DNA of 35,472 nucleotides from a virus. Below, in pieces: positions 7,075 through 14,318 of the stretch. A model generated the notes under the pieces. The model was not told where the DNA came from and searched no databases. It worked only from the letters and a program-made list of their open reading frames with translations. The DNA lies in IMG/VR virus record IMGVR_UViG_3300047322_000317, positions 1-35,472 of that record. The stretch is one strand, 5' to 3'. Each line of letters begins with the position of its first letter. Within the stretch, counting starts at the first letter, position 1. The translations under genes and the position numbers were made by a program.

Positions 7075-7399
7075 CGGCGTAGACATGGTCGATCACGACC
7101 GCACGGCGCTGGCGGTGCGGACGCTGATCGGGCGGCTGCGGGCGACCGACTACAACCCGAACTTCGCCGAAGCGCGCCCGCCGCAGCCGGAGTGGTGGCG
7201 CTACGTGCTGGACGACCACGCGGCGGTGCAGGCGGTGCTGCAGTTCGCGTTGAGCGAGAACGCGCAGACGCTGGAGCGGCGCAACGCGCGCTACGCGCTG
7301 CTGCTGCACTGCGCGATGTTGCAGCTGTGCGACCACGGGGTGACGGCGAACAGCAGCGCGCTGGTGCGGGAGATCCGCGACCTGCTGGGCGGCGCGTGA
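7055..7399 (+). CDS. helical protein next to the terminase, unknown function
   Basis: 114 residues, starting 20 bases inside the previous gene with a GGAGG-type site just upstream. It appears all-helical: a short polar start, helix 16-30, a PPQPEWWRY segment near 42-50, then helices over 52-72, 75-95 and 100-112. No catalytic or zinc motif is visible. It could be the small terminase or an accessory packaging protein, given its place two genes before the large subunit. Its stop overlaps the GTG of a 26-residue membrane peptide gene (GTGA at 7396-7399). Confidence 0.6.
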   Translation: MTTPSGSGVDMVDHDRTALAVRTLIGRLRATDYNPNFAEARPPQPEWWRYVLDDHAAVQAVLQFALSENAQTLERRNARYALLLHCAMLQLCDHGVTANSSALVREIRDLLGGA

Positions 7400-7476
7400 G
7401 CGCCCGGCGCGTGGTCTGGTGGCTGGCGCTGCTGCTGCTGGTCATCGCGTTTTCGTGGTGGCTGGACCGACGCTGA
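7396..7476 (+). CDS. 26-residue membrane peptide
   Basis: A GTG start overlaps the preceding TGA, and the TGA overlaps the ATG of the large terminase (TGATG at 7474-7478), so the peptide fills the gap exactly. After a basic SARR start comes one hydrophobic segment of about 17 residues (VVWWLALLLLVIAFSWW), then a charged LDRR end: a single-span membrane peptide. The reading frame fits its neighbours too neatly to be ignored, but short size makes chance possible. A small holin-like or regulatory peptide is one idea; nothing proves it. Confidence 0.5.
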   Translation: MSARRVVWWLALLLLVIAFSWWLDRR

Positions 7477-8984
7477 TGCCCACGGTGAAAGACTGGTGGA
7501 ACCCGGTCCAAAGCGCGTTCCTGCTGGCCGAGGCGCTGACGTGGCCCTACGTCGATCTGGAAGGCGCGGTGCGGGCGGGCAAGACGACGCCGCTGGTCGC
7601 GAAGGTGGCGACCTACTGCGTCGATTTCCCCGGCATCCACTGCGCGCTCTGCCGGTGGACGCAGGACGCGCTCGACGCGCAGCTGAAGCCGCGCTGGCGC
7701 GACTGGTGCGCGCTGCACGGCATCCGGCTGCAGTGGCACGCGGACGAAGAGTATGACGAGGTCGTCGGGACCGGGTCGCGCGTCTACCTGCGGGCGCTGA
7801 AGGGCGCCGAGGAGACGAGCCGCTACGGCAAGCTGGCGGGGCTGACGTTGGCGGTGCTGGGCATCGACCAGCCCGAAGAGGTGCCCGAGGATGTGTATCG
7901 GCACTACGTGCCGACGCGGCTGTCGCAGCCGGGGTATCCGCATCAGGTGCTGCTGACGCCGAACCCGCCGGGGCTGACGCACTGGCTGGCGGTGGAGTTC
8001 CCCGAGCGCAACACGACGCCGGGCCACCTCTACCTGCGAACGAGCGTCTACGACAACCGGCACAACCTCGGGGACCGCTACATCGACTCGCTGGAGCAGG
8101 CGTATCCCGAGGGGCACGCGCTGCGGCGGCGGTTCATCGAGGGCAAGCGCGGCCTGCCGATTGTGGGCAAGCCGGTCTACGCGGGGGTGTTCCAGTCGCG
8201 GATCCATGTGCAGCGGTTGCGGCTGAACCCCGACGTGCCGCTGCTGGAGGGCTGGGATTTCGGGCACGCCCATCCGAGTGTCGTGTGGGCGCAGGTGCTG
8301 CCGTGGGGCGAGCTACGCGTGCTGGGCGGCATTCTGGGGACGGACCAGTTCATCGAAGACTTCGCGCCGATGGCGGTGGCGCAGCGGGTGATCTGGTTCG
8401 GGGGCGAGCCGGACCCGCTGGGCGAGCGCGAGTTGCCGTGCGAGGTGTGGAGCACGGGCGACCCGGCGGGGGACCAGAACAATTCGCAGGGCACGCGGGT
8501 CAGCGCAGCGGACGTGCTGCGCGAGTATGGCGTGAACCTCTACACGATTGCGGGGGCGAACCATCCTGACGCGCGCGACCGGTGCATCCAGCATCTCGCG
8601 GGCTACATGCAGCGGCTGACCAAGCAAGGCCCAGCGTTCACGGTGGACCCGGAGCGGTGGCGGATGAGTGCGCCGGAGGGCGTGATCGAGAGCACGCACT
8701 TCATCGACGCGCTGGAGGCGGGCTATACGTGGGACCAGCGGAGCATCGCGCACGCGGTGTCGCCGAACACGCGGCGGGCGCGCAAGGACGGGTTCTACGA
8801 CCACGCGATGAATTGCATCGAGTATGTGGTGCTGGCGTATGGCCCGGCGCAGCCGACGAAAGTGAACGTGGAGAAGGCGCAGGCGCGGCTGCGGCAGCAG
8901 ATGACGAAAGACTACGACGAGGCCGACGTGCGGGTGCAGGCAGCGGCGGGGTCGCGGTTCGGGGGCGTGCGGCGGCGTCGGTGA
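7476..8984 (+). CDS. terL: terminase large subunit
   Basis: 502 residues, a normal length. The ATPase half has a Walker [11 protein letters not shown] (29-38) and a Walker B strand [13 protein letters not shown] (123-135) with the acidic pair at the end. The nuclease half shows the RNase H-like acidic sites: D261 in GWDFGH, D329 in STGDPAG and D442 in [11 protein letters not shown]. This is the motor that pumps DNA into the prohead and cuts concatemers. The start is the ATG overlapping the small membrane-peptide gene; the open frame further up has no better start. The Arg/Gly-rich tail after residue 480 is probably disordered. Confidence 0.94.
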   Translation: MPTVKDWWNPVQSAFLLAEALTWPYVDLEGAVRAGKTTPLVAKVATYCVDFPGIHCALCRWTQDALDAQLKPRWRDWCALHGIRLQWHADEEYDEVVGTGSRVYLRALKGAEETSRYGKLAGLTLAVLGIDQPEEVPEDVYRHYVPTRLSQPGYPHQVLLTPNPPGLTHWLAVEFPERNTTPGHLYLRTSVYDNRHNLGDRYIDSLEQAYPEGHALRRRFIEGKRGLPIVGKPVYAGVFQSRIHVQRLRLNPDVPLLEGWDFGHAHPSVVWAQVLPWGELRVLGGILGTDQFIEDFAPMAVAQRVIWFGGEPDPLGERELPCEVWSTGDPAGDQNNSQGTRVSAADVLREYGVNLYTIAGANHPDARDRCIQHLAGYMQRLTKQGPAFTVDPERWRMSAPEGVIESTHFIDALEAGYTWDQRSIAHAVSPNTRRARKDGFYDHAMNCIEYVVLAYGPAQPTKVNVEKAQARLRQQMTKDYDEADVRVQAAAGSRFGGVRRRR

Positions 8985-9007
8985 GACGTGCTATTGTGGC
9001 GCGCGTC

Positions 9008-9175
9008 ATGCCGCTCAAACCCGGATCGTCGCAGAAGGTTGTCTCGACCAACATCAAAGAGGCCATGAACGCCGGGTATCCGCAGAAGCAGGCGGTGGCG
9101 ATGAGCCTCGACAACGCGCGTCGGCATCCGCACAGTAACCTCGGCAAGTTCCTGCACCCGTCGAAGAAGAGGTAA
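9008..9175 (+). CDS. small basic phage protein, unknown function
   Basis: 55 residues starting [12 protein letters not shown], with a helical [19 protein letters not shown] middle and a basic tail. Short proteins with this opening and a P-Q-K-Q-A-V-A motif are common in phages in my recollection, with no assigned role. A GTG at 8981 overlapping the terminase stop would add nine residues; I prefer the ATG because the remembered relatives start there, although the Shine-Dalgarno site is poor. TAA ends the gene three bases before the next ATG. Confidence 0.65.
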   Translation: MPLKPGSSQKVVSTNIKEAMNAGYPQKQAVAMSLDNARRHPHSNLGKFLHPSKKR

Positions 9176-9178
9176 GCC

Positions 9179-9295
9179 ATGGCGAAAAGCGCCCCGATGA
9201 AGAGCGCGAGCGCGGCGAAGCGCGAGGCGGCGGAAGAGCGCGCGGAACCGAAGAGCAAGCAGAGCAAGTCGGAAGAGAAGACCGAACGCAAGTAG
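9179..9295 (+). CDS. 38-residue Lys/Glu-rich protein
   Basis: It starts at the ATG just after the preceding TAA, with AGAGG about seven bases upstream. The product is almost entirely Ala, Lys, Glu, Ser and Arg (KSAPMKSASAAKREAAEERA and on), highly charged and probably helical or disordered. It could bind nucleic acid or be packaged; nothing more can be said. The next gene's GTG follows its TAG directly. Confidence 0.5.
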   Translation: MAKSAPMKSASAAKREAAEERAEPKSKQSKSEEKTERK

Positions 9296-9865
9296 GTGCC
9301 GGAGCAGCCCTCGCCCGACGCGGTCGCGCAGATGGCGGCATGGTTGCGCCGCATCGCGCAGCAGTATCGCCCGGCGAGCGAGCGCGCAGCGGCCTCGCAG
9401 CCGGACGCGCTGCCGACGCCCCCGGTGGCGCCGGGGATCTTCCAGCCCGACCCGATGCTGGTGGGATCGACGCCGTTGCAGCAGCTGGCGCGGCGGGTGC
9501 TTGATGCCACGCCCGAAGTGAAGGCGCGGCTGTCGCAGGTGCTCGCCGCCCCGGATCTGGGCGCACGCGGGGAGCTAGCCTCCAGCGGCTACGAGGCGCA
9601 AGACTACCCCGACGTGACGCTCTACGGGACGGCGTCGCCGTTTCGCGCGCCGACGGGGCAGCAGGTCAGCCTGAACCCCGGGCTGGACGACGCGGACCAA
9701 GGCGCGGTGCTGATGCACGAACTGGCGCATGTGGCGGGCGCGGACGACGAGCCGGACCAGCGGGCGAACAACGCGGAAGACCTCTGGAATGCTTTGACGG
9801 GCCGGGATGTGATGCCGGTCAAATATCGGGAAGCGCGTGTGCTGACGCGCCCCCTTCTACGCTAA
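9296..9865 (+). CDS. HEXXH zincin-like metalloprotease protein
   Basis: 189 residues if the GTG right after the previous stop is used; an ATG at 9332 would shorten it by 12. Residues 1-60 are Pro/Ala-rich linker with a short helix. The conserved-looking core spans about 85-185: a GYEAQDYPDVTLYG strand region, a substrate-strand-like QQVSLNPG, then GAVLMHELAHVAG with H141-E-L-A-H145, the zinc-binding and catalytic motif of zincins. D150, D151 and E152 soon after could give a third ligand. Placed between terminase and portal, it may act as a maturation or entry protease; this is inference. Peptidase activity is untested. Confidence 0.62.
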   Translation: MPEQPSPDAVAQMAAWLRRIAQQYRPASERAAASQPDALPTPPVAPGIFQPDPMLVGSTPLQQLARRVLDATPEVKARLSQVLAAPDLGARGELASSGYEAQDYPDVTLYGTASPFRAPTGQQVSLNPGLDDADQGAVLMHELAHVAGADDEPDQRANNAEDLWNALTGRDVMPVKYREARVLTRPLLR

Positions 9866-9880
9866 AGGAGCACTGGACCC

Positions 9881-10402
9881 ATGCGATCAGTCGTTGCGCT
9901 CATCACGTTCCTCGGCGACGCGCCGTATCCTGACAACTCGCTGCCGCAGCCGCAGCCGAAACCGCCGTGGGCCGGGGGGCCGGGGGGACCGGGCACGCAG
10001 CCGCCCGTGTATCCGTCGCACCCGATCTACCACCCGTCCTACCCGTCGCAGGGTCTGCCGCCGTTCCCCGACAACAGCCTGCCGGGTCAGCCGCCGTATC
10101 CCTCGCAGGGGTTGCCGCCGTTCCCGTCGCACCCCATCGTGCTGCCGCCCGGCATCCCGCAGCCGCCGCTGGGCATCTGGGGACCGGGGTTTGGGTATCC
10201 CGACAACACGCTGCCGACGCCGCCCGCGCAGCCCGGCTACCCGGTGAACCTGCCCGCGCAGCACCCCGAGGGCGGCTGGGTCTACGCGTTCGTGCCCGGC
10301 GTGGGCTGGGTGTGGGCCTACAAGCCCAGCGACGCGCGGCCTGACAACACGCTGCCCCCGACCGGCGAGGGCGAAGAGACGCCCGAGATCAACCCCCTCT
10401 AG
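9881..10402 (+). CDS. proline-rich protein with PDN(S/T)LP repeats
   Basis: 173 residues. AAGGAG at 9866-9871 precedes the ATG by nine bases. PDNSLP or PDNTLP occurs at 17-22, 63-68, 107-112 and 154-159. Between the copies are YPSQGLPPF (54-62, 73-81) and PSHPI (45-49, 82-86) repeats, all Pro-rich and probably extended. The only folded-looking part is GGWVYAFVPGVGWVWAYKP near 131-149, two short aromatic strands. Similar Pro-rich PDN-type proteins occur beside phage head genes in my recollection, without known function. No signal peptide or catalytic motif is seen. Confidence 0.62.
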   Translation: MRSVVALITFLGDAPYPDNSLPQPQPKPPWAGGPGGPGTQPPVYPSHPIYHPSYPSQGLPPFPDNSLPGQPPYPSQGLPPFPSHPIVLPPGIPQPPLGIWGPGFGYPDNTLPTPPAQPGYPVNLPAQHPEGGWVYAFVPGVGWVWAYKPSDARPDNTLPPTGEGEETPEINPL

Positions 10403-10406
10403 GGCC

Positions 10407-10580
10407 ATGCGCGTCTACCACGTCGTCCTGAGCAACGGCAGCGAGCGCGATGTCACCGCGCACGAAGTGCTCGTCCACAACGGGTCGCTCGTCTTCAGGA
10501 ATGAGGCGGGCGACGACATCCTGATTTACTCGGACACGGCGTGGTTGGCGTGCGAAGTGTCACGCCTCGATGACAAGTAG
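10407..10580 (+). CDS. small beta-rich protein, unknown function
   Basis: 57 residues from the ATG four bases after the previous stop. It alternates short hydrophobic strands (RVYHVVLSNG, VLVHNGSLVFR, DILIYSD, WLACEV), suggesting a small beta barrel or sheet. The TAG overlaps the AGGAGG site of the following gene. Coding style matches the neighbours. I do not recognise a family. Confidence 0.55.
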   Translation: MRVYHVVLSNGSERDVTAHEVLVHNGSLVFRNEAGDDILIYSDTAWLACEVSRLDDK

Positions 10581-10590
10581 GAGGCTCCCC

Positions 10591-11253
10591 ATGCGTCGAT
10601 TGATGGCTCTCGCGCTGCTGGCCCTGCTGGCTCTGCCAGCGGCAGCGCGGGCAACAACGATCACCTCGTTCGGCAACATCAACACCCAGCAGTTCGTCGC
10701 GACGGATAACGGCAACGGCACGACCACGCTGACGATCAGCACCGACGTGAACATCACGCAGATCTTTGCGGGGGGCTTGGACCCGGATGCGCTGCTGACG
10801 TTCACGGCCAACAGCACGGGCGATGCGACGGCGGCGGGCGTGCTCTGGGTCCAGCCGTTCGTCGGCACCTTCGCGCTGACGAATCAGGCGGGGACGTTCA
10901 ACTACCTCGACGGCACGTTCAACGGCGCGCTGCAGCTGGGCGTGGTGAACGGCACCAATTCGCTGTTCACGTCGAACAACACCGTGGGCAACTTGGTGCT
11001 GGCGAGTGATCTGGCGGCGCTGATCTCGCCGGAGAGCTTCTCGCTGTCGCTGTCGAACCTCACGCCGCCGTTCTCGATTGACTCGTCGGGCGGGCACAAC
11101 ACCATCGGCAGCTTCACGGCCTCCTTCACGGGGACGGCGGATGCGTTTGTCGCCACGCCCGTGCCGGAGCCGGGGTCGCTGGTGCTGCTCGGCAGCGGCC
11201 TGCTGGGGGCGGCGGGTGCCGCGCGCCGGACGCTCCGTCGTCGTCGCACGTAA
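10591..11253 (+). CDS. PEP-CTERM sorting-signal protein
   Basis: 220 residues. AGGAGG at 10579-10584, six bases before the ATG, decides the start. Residues 1-22 are a signal peptide (basic start, Leu/Ala core, ARA-T cleavage site). The middle is Thr/Asn/Ser-rich beta structure, like many surface proteins. The last 30 residues hold the full sorting signal: V-P-E-P-G at 191-195, a hydrophobic LVLLGSGLLGAAG segment and a basic ARRTLRRRR end. In bacteria this C-terminal signal is recognised by exosortase, which processes extracellular proteins. A host-type envelope or surface protein between phage terminase and portal is unusual; it may have been taken from the host. Confidence 0.82.
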   Translation: MRRLMALALLALLALPAAARATTITSFGNINTQQFVATDNGNGTTTLTISTDVNITQIFAGGLDPDALLTFTANSTGDATAAGVLWVQPFVGTFALTNQAGTFNYLDGTFNGALQLGVVNGTNSLFTSNNTVGNLVLASDLAALISPESFSLSLSNLTPPFSIDSSGGHNTIGSFTASFTGTADAFVATPVPEPGSLVLLGSGLLGAAGAARRTLRRRRT

Positions 11254-11473
11254 GGACATCACGGCGCCCATCCTCGACAACGAGACATGGGCGCAGTGCC
11301 TCACCTGCGGGCGCACGCGGCGCGTCCAGACGGTGCCGGGGCTACTCTGGACAACCATTCGCGCCTGCTGGCGCTGCGAGCACCGTATGCAAATCAGCGG
11401 AACCTTTCCGGCGTTGAACACCCCGCGCAAGCCGTCGCGCAAGCCGAAGGCACCGAAGCCCCCGAAGAAGTAA
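11216..11473 (+). CDS. small protein with two CxxC pairs
   Basis: 85 residues from a GTG overlapping the end of the PEP-CTERM gene by 38 bases; the frame upstream of that is a shadow. C28-x2-C31 (CLTC) and C51-x2-C54 (CWRC) are placed as in a zinc ribbon, with WAQ before and a TVPGLLW strand between. The tail is Pro/Lys-rich and disordered. The start is uncertain, but the zinc core starts well inside any choice. It ends three bases before the portal ATG, so it may be a head-assembly accessory. Function unknown. Confidence 0.6.
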   Translation: MPRAGRSVVVARKDITAPILDNETWAQCLTCGRTRRVQTVPGLLWTTIRACWRCEHRMQISGTFPALNTPRKPSRKPKAPKPPKK

Positions 11474-11476
11474 GCG

Positions 11477-13705
11477 ATGCCGCCCCCGCCCCGCACCGTC
11501 TACCCGCGTCCGTCCCGGCGCAAGCTGACGCCGCCCAAGCTCGGGGCGACGCCGTGGGACGTGAAGCTCGACCCTGACCAGAAGACCGATCTGGTCAACA
11601 TGCTGTCGGAAGAGATCGACCGGGCGGTGGCGGCGCGCGGGCCGATCATCAACCCCGGCGGTGACCTCGATTACTGGCACTGGCTCTACAAGCAGGGGAA
11701 GCGCAACACGCGCGACCTGCCGTTCCCCGGCGCCGCCGACCTCTCGACGTGGATCATCGCCGAGAAGATCGACGCGATGCGGGCGCGGTTCTGCAAGACC
11801 GTGTTTGTCGAGCCGGTGTGGGTCGTGGACGGCTGGGGCAACGCGGCGCCCAAGGCGCCGATGGTGGAAGAGTTCCACCAGTGGAAGCAGGAAGAGGAGC
11901 GGCTGCAGGGCTGGCTCCAGCGCACGCTGCAGCTGGCGCTCATCGAGGGCACGGGCGTGCTGGAGTGCTCCGAGCGCGCCGACATGATCAAGCGGCGGTC
12001 GATGCGGACGCTGCAGCCGGAGCGCGATCCGGCCACCGGGATGGTCATCGCCGACGACCGGGGCGTCGTCGCGCCGGAGGTCGATGATCAAGGCGCCTAC
12101 ATGGACGCGACGGACCCGAACGAGACGGGCGCGCTGACCGCGCCGGTTGATGAGTTCGTGCCGGTGCGGCGCGGCCCCAGCTACCGCAACGTCTCGCTGC
12201 GCGACTTCCTGATCCTTCCGGCGCACGCGCAGGACGACAGCGAGATCTGGTGCTACGCGAAGCGGTTCTGGCGGCGGCTGAAGGAACTGAAGAGCCGCGC
12301 CAAGAGCGGCCTCTACGACAAGGACGCGGTCGAGAACCTCTCGGCGACCAGTGACCGCACGCGCACCGAACTGCCGCAGTCGGTGATGCAGGGCGGCATC
12401 GACGTGGCCGCGCAGTCGAACGAGACGACCATCGAGAAAGAGCTATGGGAACTGCACGTCCTGCTCGACCTCGATGACGACGGCAGCGAGGAGTGGTACA
12501 TCATCACGCTGTCGGCCATTCACCGGCAGATCCTGCGCGTGCAGCTGGACGACCTCGGTCTGCCGCGCTACCTGCTGTTCCGGCCCGCCCCCAACCCGCT
12601 GAACGTCTACGGCCAGAGCCACGTCGATAAGCTCGCGTCGATTGGCGAAGAGCACATGGGCACGCGCAATGCGATTGCCGACCGCAGCAACCTCGTCAAC
12701 AACGCGCCGATCAAGCGACTCAGGAACAGCGGCTGGGACATGGACGAGGAGCCGTGGGGCGTGGGCGCGGTCATCACGGTGCAGGACATGGGCGACGTAC
12801 AGCCCGTGGCCCTGCCTGATGTACCGCAGTCGATGGCGGGGCGCGAGCAGGCGATCATCGACGCGGCGGAACGCCTGAGCGGGCTGAACGACGTGACGCT
12901 CGGCAGCGCGCCGCAGGAGAGCCGCACGCTCGGCGAAGTGCAGATGGTCACCGAGCAGAGCTTCGTCCGCATCGAAGAGCAGGTCCGCAACATTCAGGAG
13001 ACGATGGAGGATCTGTTCAAGATCCGCCACGAACTGTGGCGCCGCGCGGCGGATGAAGCGCCGCTGGAGGCGAGCGAGCGGTTCATGCAGCAGCTGCAGT
13101 TCCGCCAGATCGACCTCGCCGAGGGCGGCATCACGGGCGAGGCGCTCGCCGGGACGTTCCACGGGAAACCCCACGGGTCGGTCGAGAGCGCGGACAAGAG
13201 CAAGCAGCGGAGCAACTACAACGGGTTCATGCAGGTGATGGGCGGGTTCGCGCAGATGAACCCGACGCTGCAGCAGGTGTTCTCGTCGCCGGACGTGATC
13301 ATCCCGCTGTTTGAGCAGGCGCTGTCGCTCTACGACTCACCGAACAAGGGCCAGCTGATGCGCTCGCTGCGGCAGTGGCAGACACAGCAGGCGATGCAGC
13401 CGCCCCCGCCCCCGCCGGGGATGCAGCCGCCGGGCGCGCAGCCGGGGGCGCCGCCGCCGCCGGGCGCCGGAGCGCCGCCACCGGGACCACCGGGACCACC
13501 GCCGCCGCCGGGAGGCCCGCCGCCACCGGGGCCACCGCCACCGGGACCGCCCCCGCCGGGAGGCCCGCCGATGGGCAACGAGGGCGGGATGCCGCCGCCG
13601 CAGCCGATGCCGCCGGACGTGGTGCCGGGCATGGGGTCGATGCCGCAGGTGCCGCCTGACCTGCTGGCGCAGATGTCGTTGGCGATGTCCCACGGAGTGC
13701 AGTAG
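11477..13705 (+). CDS. portal protein
   Basis: 742 residues, in the range of podovirus-type portals. The N-terminal half has the usual helical wing elements with the DLPFPGAADLSTWI segment at about 80-93 and the LRDFLILPAHAQDDSEIWCYAKR segment at about 240-260. A central strand-rich part (DDDGSEEWYIITL near 334-346) is followed by LFRPAPNPLNVYGQSHVDKL and a long helix with the EEHMGTRNAIADRSNLVNN segment. The portal is the dodecameric ring at one capsid vertex through which DNA passes. From about residue 640 the tail is Pro/Gly-rich (repeated PPPGP), expected to be disordered. Position between terminase and capsid genes supports the call. Confidence 0.88.
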   Translation: MPPPPRTVYPRPSRRKLTPPKLGATPWDVKLDPDQKTDLVNMLSEEIDRAVAARGPIINPGGDLDYWHWLYKQGKRNTRDLPFPGAADLSTWIIAEKIDAMRARFCKTVFVEPVWVVDGWGNAAPKAPMVEEFHQWKQEEERLQGWLQRTLQLALIEGTGVLECSERADMIKRRSMRTLQPERDPATGMVIADDRGVVAPEVDDQGAYMDATDPNETGALTAPVDEFVPVRRGPSYRNVSLRDFLILPAHAQDDSEIWCYAKRFWRRLKELKSRAKSGLYDKDAVENLSATSDRTRTELPQSVMQGGIDVAAQSNETTIEKELWELHVLLDLDDDGSEEWYIITLSAIHRQILRVQLDDLGLPRYLLFRPAPNPLNVYGQSHVDKLASIGEEHMGTRNAIADRSNLVNNAPIKRLRNSGWDMDEEPWGVGAVITVQDMGDVQPVALPDVPQSMAGREQAIIDAAERLSGLNDVTLGSAPQESRTLGEVQMVTEQSFVRIEEQVRNIQETMEDLFKIRHELWRRAADEAPLEASERFMQQLQFRQIDLAEGGITGEALAGTFHGKPHGSVESADKSKQRSNYNGFMQVMGGFAQMNPTLQQVFSSPDVIIPLFEQALSLYDSPNKGQLMRSLRQWQTQQAMQPPPPPPGMQPPGAQPGAPPPPGAGAPPPGPPGPPPPPGGPPPPGPPPPGPPPPGGPPMGNEGGMPPPQPMPPDVVPGMGSMPQVPPDLLAQMSLAMSHGVQ

Positions 13706-14058
13706 TGCCGAGACGGACGACGCCGCGCGCGAGCGCGGACCCAGATGCCCTCCAGCAGCGCGTGGCTGACCTTGAGGCGCTCCTTGTCTCGCCGGGCTGG
13801 GCGGTGGTCTGCGCCGAGGCCACGACGCGCTACGGGGCACGGGTGTTCGCGGAGACGGTCGTGACGCTCCTGCGGTCTGGGAGCGCGCAGGCCATCGGCG
13901 AGAAGGCCATCGGCCTCATCGCGGCGCGCGAAGCCGCCGTGGACATCCTCAGCATCCCCGAGCGGGCGGTCGAGGAATACAAGCGCAAGCTCGCGACGCA
14001 GAGCACACCGGACCCCGACGCGCCGCCGCTCGGCCCGACCGTGGAATATTCTCAGTGA
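13705..14058 (+). CDS. helical protein after the portal, unknown function
   Basis: 117 residues from a GTG sharing a base with the portal TAG. After a basic/polar start it is helical: QQRVADLEALLVSP, then helices with RYGARVFAETVVTLL and EKAIGLIAAREAAVDIL, ending in ERAVEEYKRKLA and a Pro-rich tail. Small helical proteins often follow portal genes in podovirus-type phages. Head-assembly accessory is a reasonable guess only. Its TGA overlaps the GTG of the GroES-like gene (GTGA at 14055-14058). Confidence 0.62.
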   Translation: MPRRTTPRASADPDALQQRVADLEALLVSPGWAVVCAEATTRYGARVFAETVVTLLRSGSAQAIGEKAIGLIAAREAAVDILSIPERAVEEYKRKLATQSTPDPDAPPLGPTVEYSQ

Positions 14059-14318
14059 CCCTGCGAAGCGACCTCGTCTTGGTGGCACTGCCGCCGCGCA
14101 CGGAGTGGCGGTCGCAGTTCTTGGTGTTCCTGCCGAAGCCGCGCGAAGACGCTGACCGCACGGGCATCGTGTTACAAGTAGGCGATGCCGTCACCAGCGT
14201 GAAGCCGCTCGACCGCGTGATCTTCGACAGCTACGCCGTCGAAGAGGTGCAGGTGGATGGGCGACCGTGCGTGCTGGTGCCGGAGACGGCGCTGGACGCC
14301 GTCGTGGAGCGTGAGTAA
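14055..14318 (+). CDS. GroES-like co-chaperonin
   Basis: 87 residues, slightly shorter than bacterial GroES. The order of elements matches the cpn10 fold: an opening strand DLVLVALPP, a flexible loop (about 14-34) with a hydrophobic FLVFL patch that could serve as the GroEL-contacting mobile loop, TGIVLQVGDAV, KPLDRVIFDSYAVEEVQVDG and the final strand/helix VLVPETALDAVVE. Its GTG overlaps the previous stop, and its TAA overlaps the next ATG. Placed between portal and scaffold, it probably helps fold the capsid protein with host GroEL, as T4 gp31 does. The fold call is good; activity is inferred. Confidence 0.77.
   Translation: MTLRSDLVLVALPPRTEWRSQFLVFLPKPREDADRTGIVLQVGDAVTSVKPLDRVIFDSYAVEEVQVDGRPCVLVPETALDAVVERE

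Noticed and set aside
5940-8273. Minus-strand open frame of 777 codons
   Set aside because: It lies opposite the coupled plus-strand genes up to the large terminase; composition is Arg/Pro-rich as expected of a GC-rich shadow.
8981-9007. GTG start adding nine residues to the small basic protein after the terminase
   Set aside because: Possible by coupling, but remembered relatives begin with MPLKPG; kept only as an alternative.
13377-13384. A CAGACAC sequence inside the portal gene resembling the array motif
   Set aside because: A single unpaired copy in coding sequence; expected by chance.
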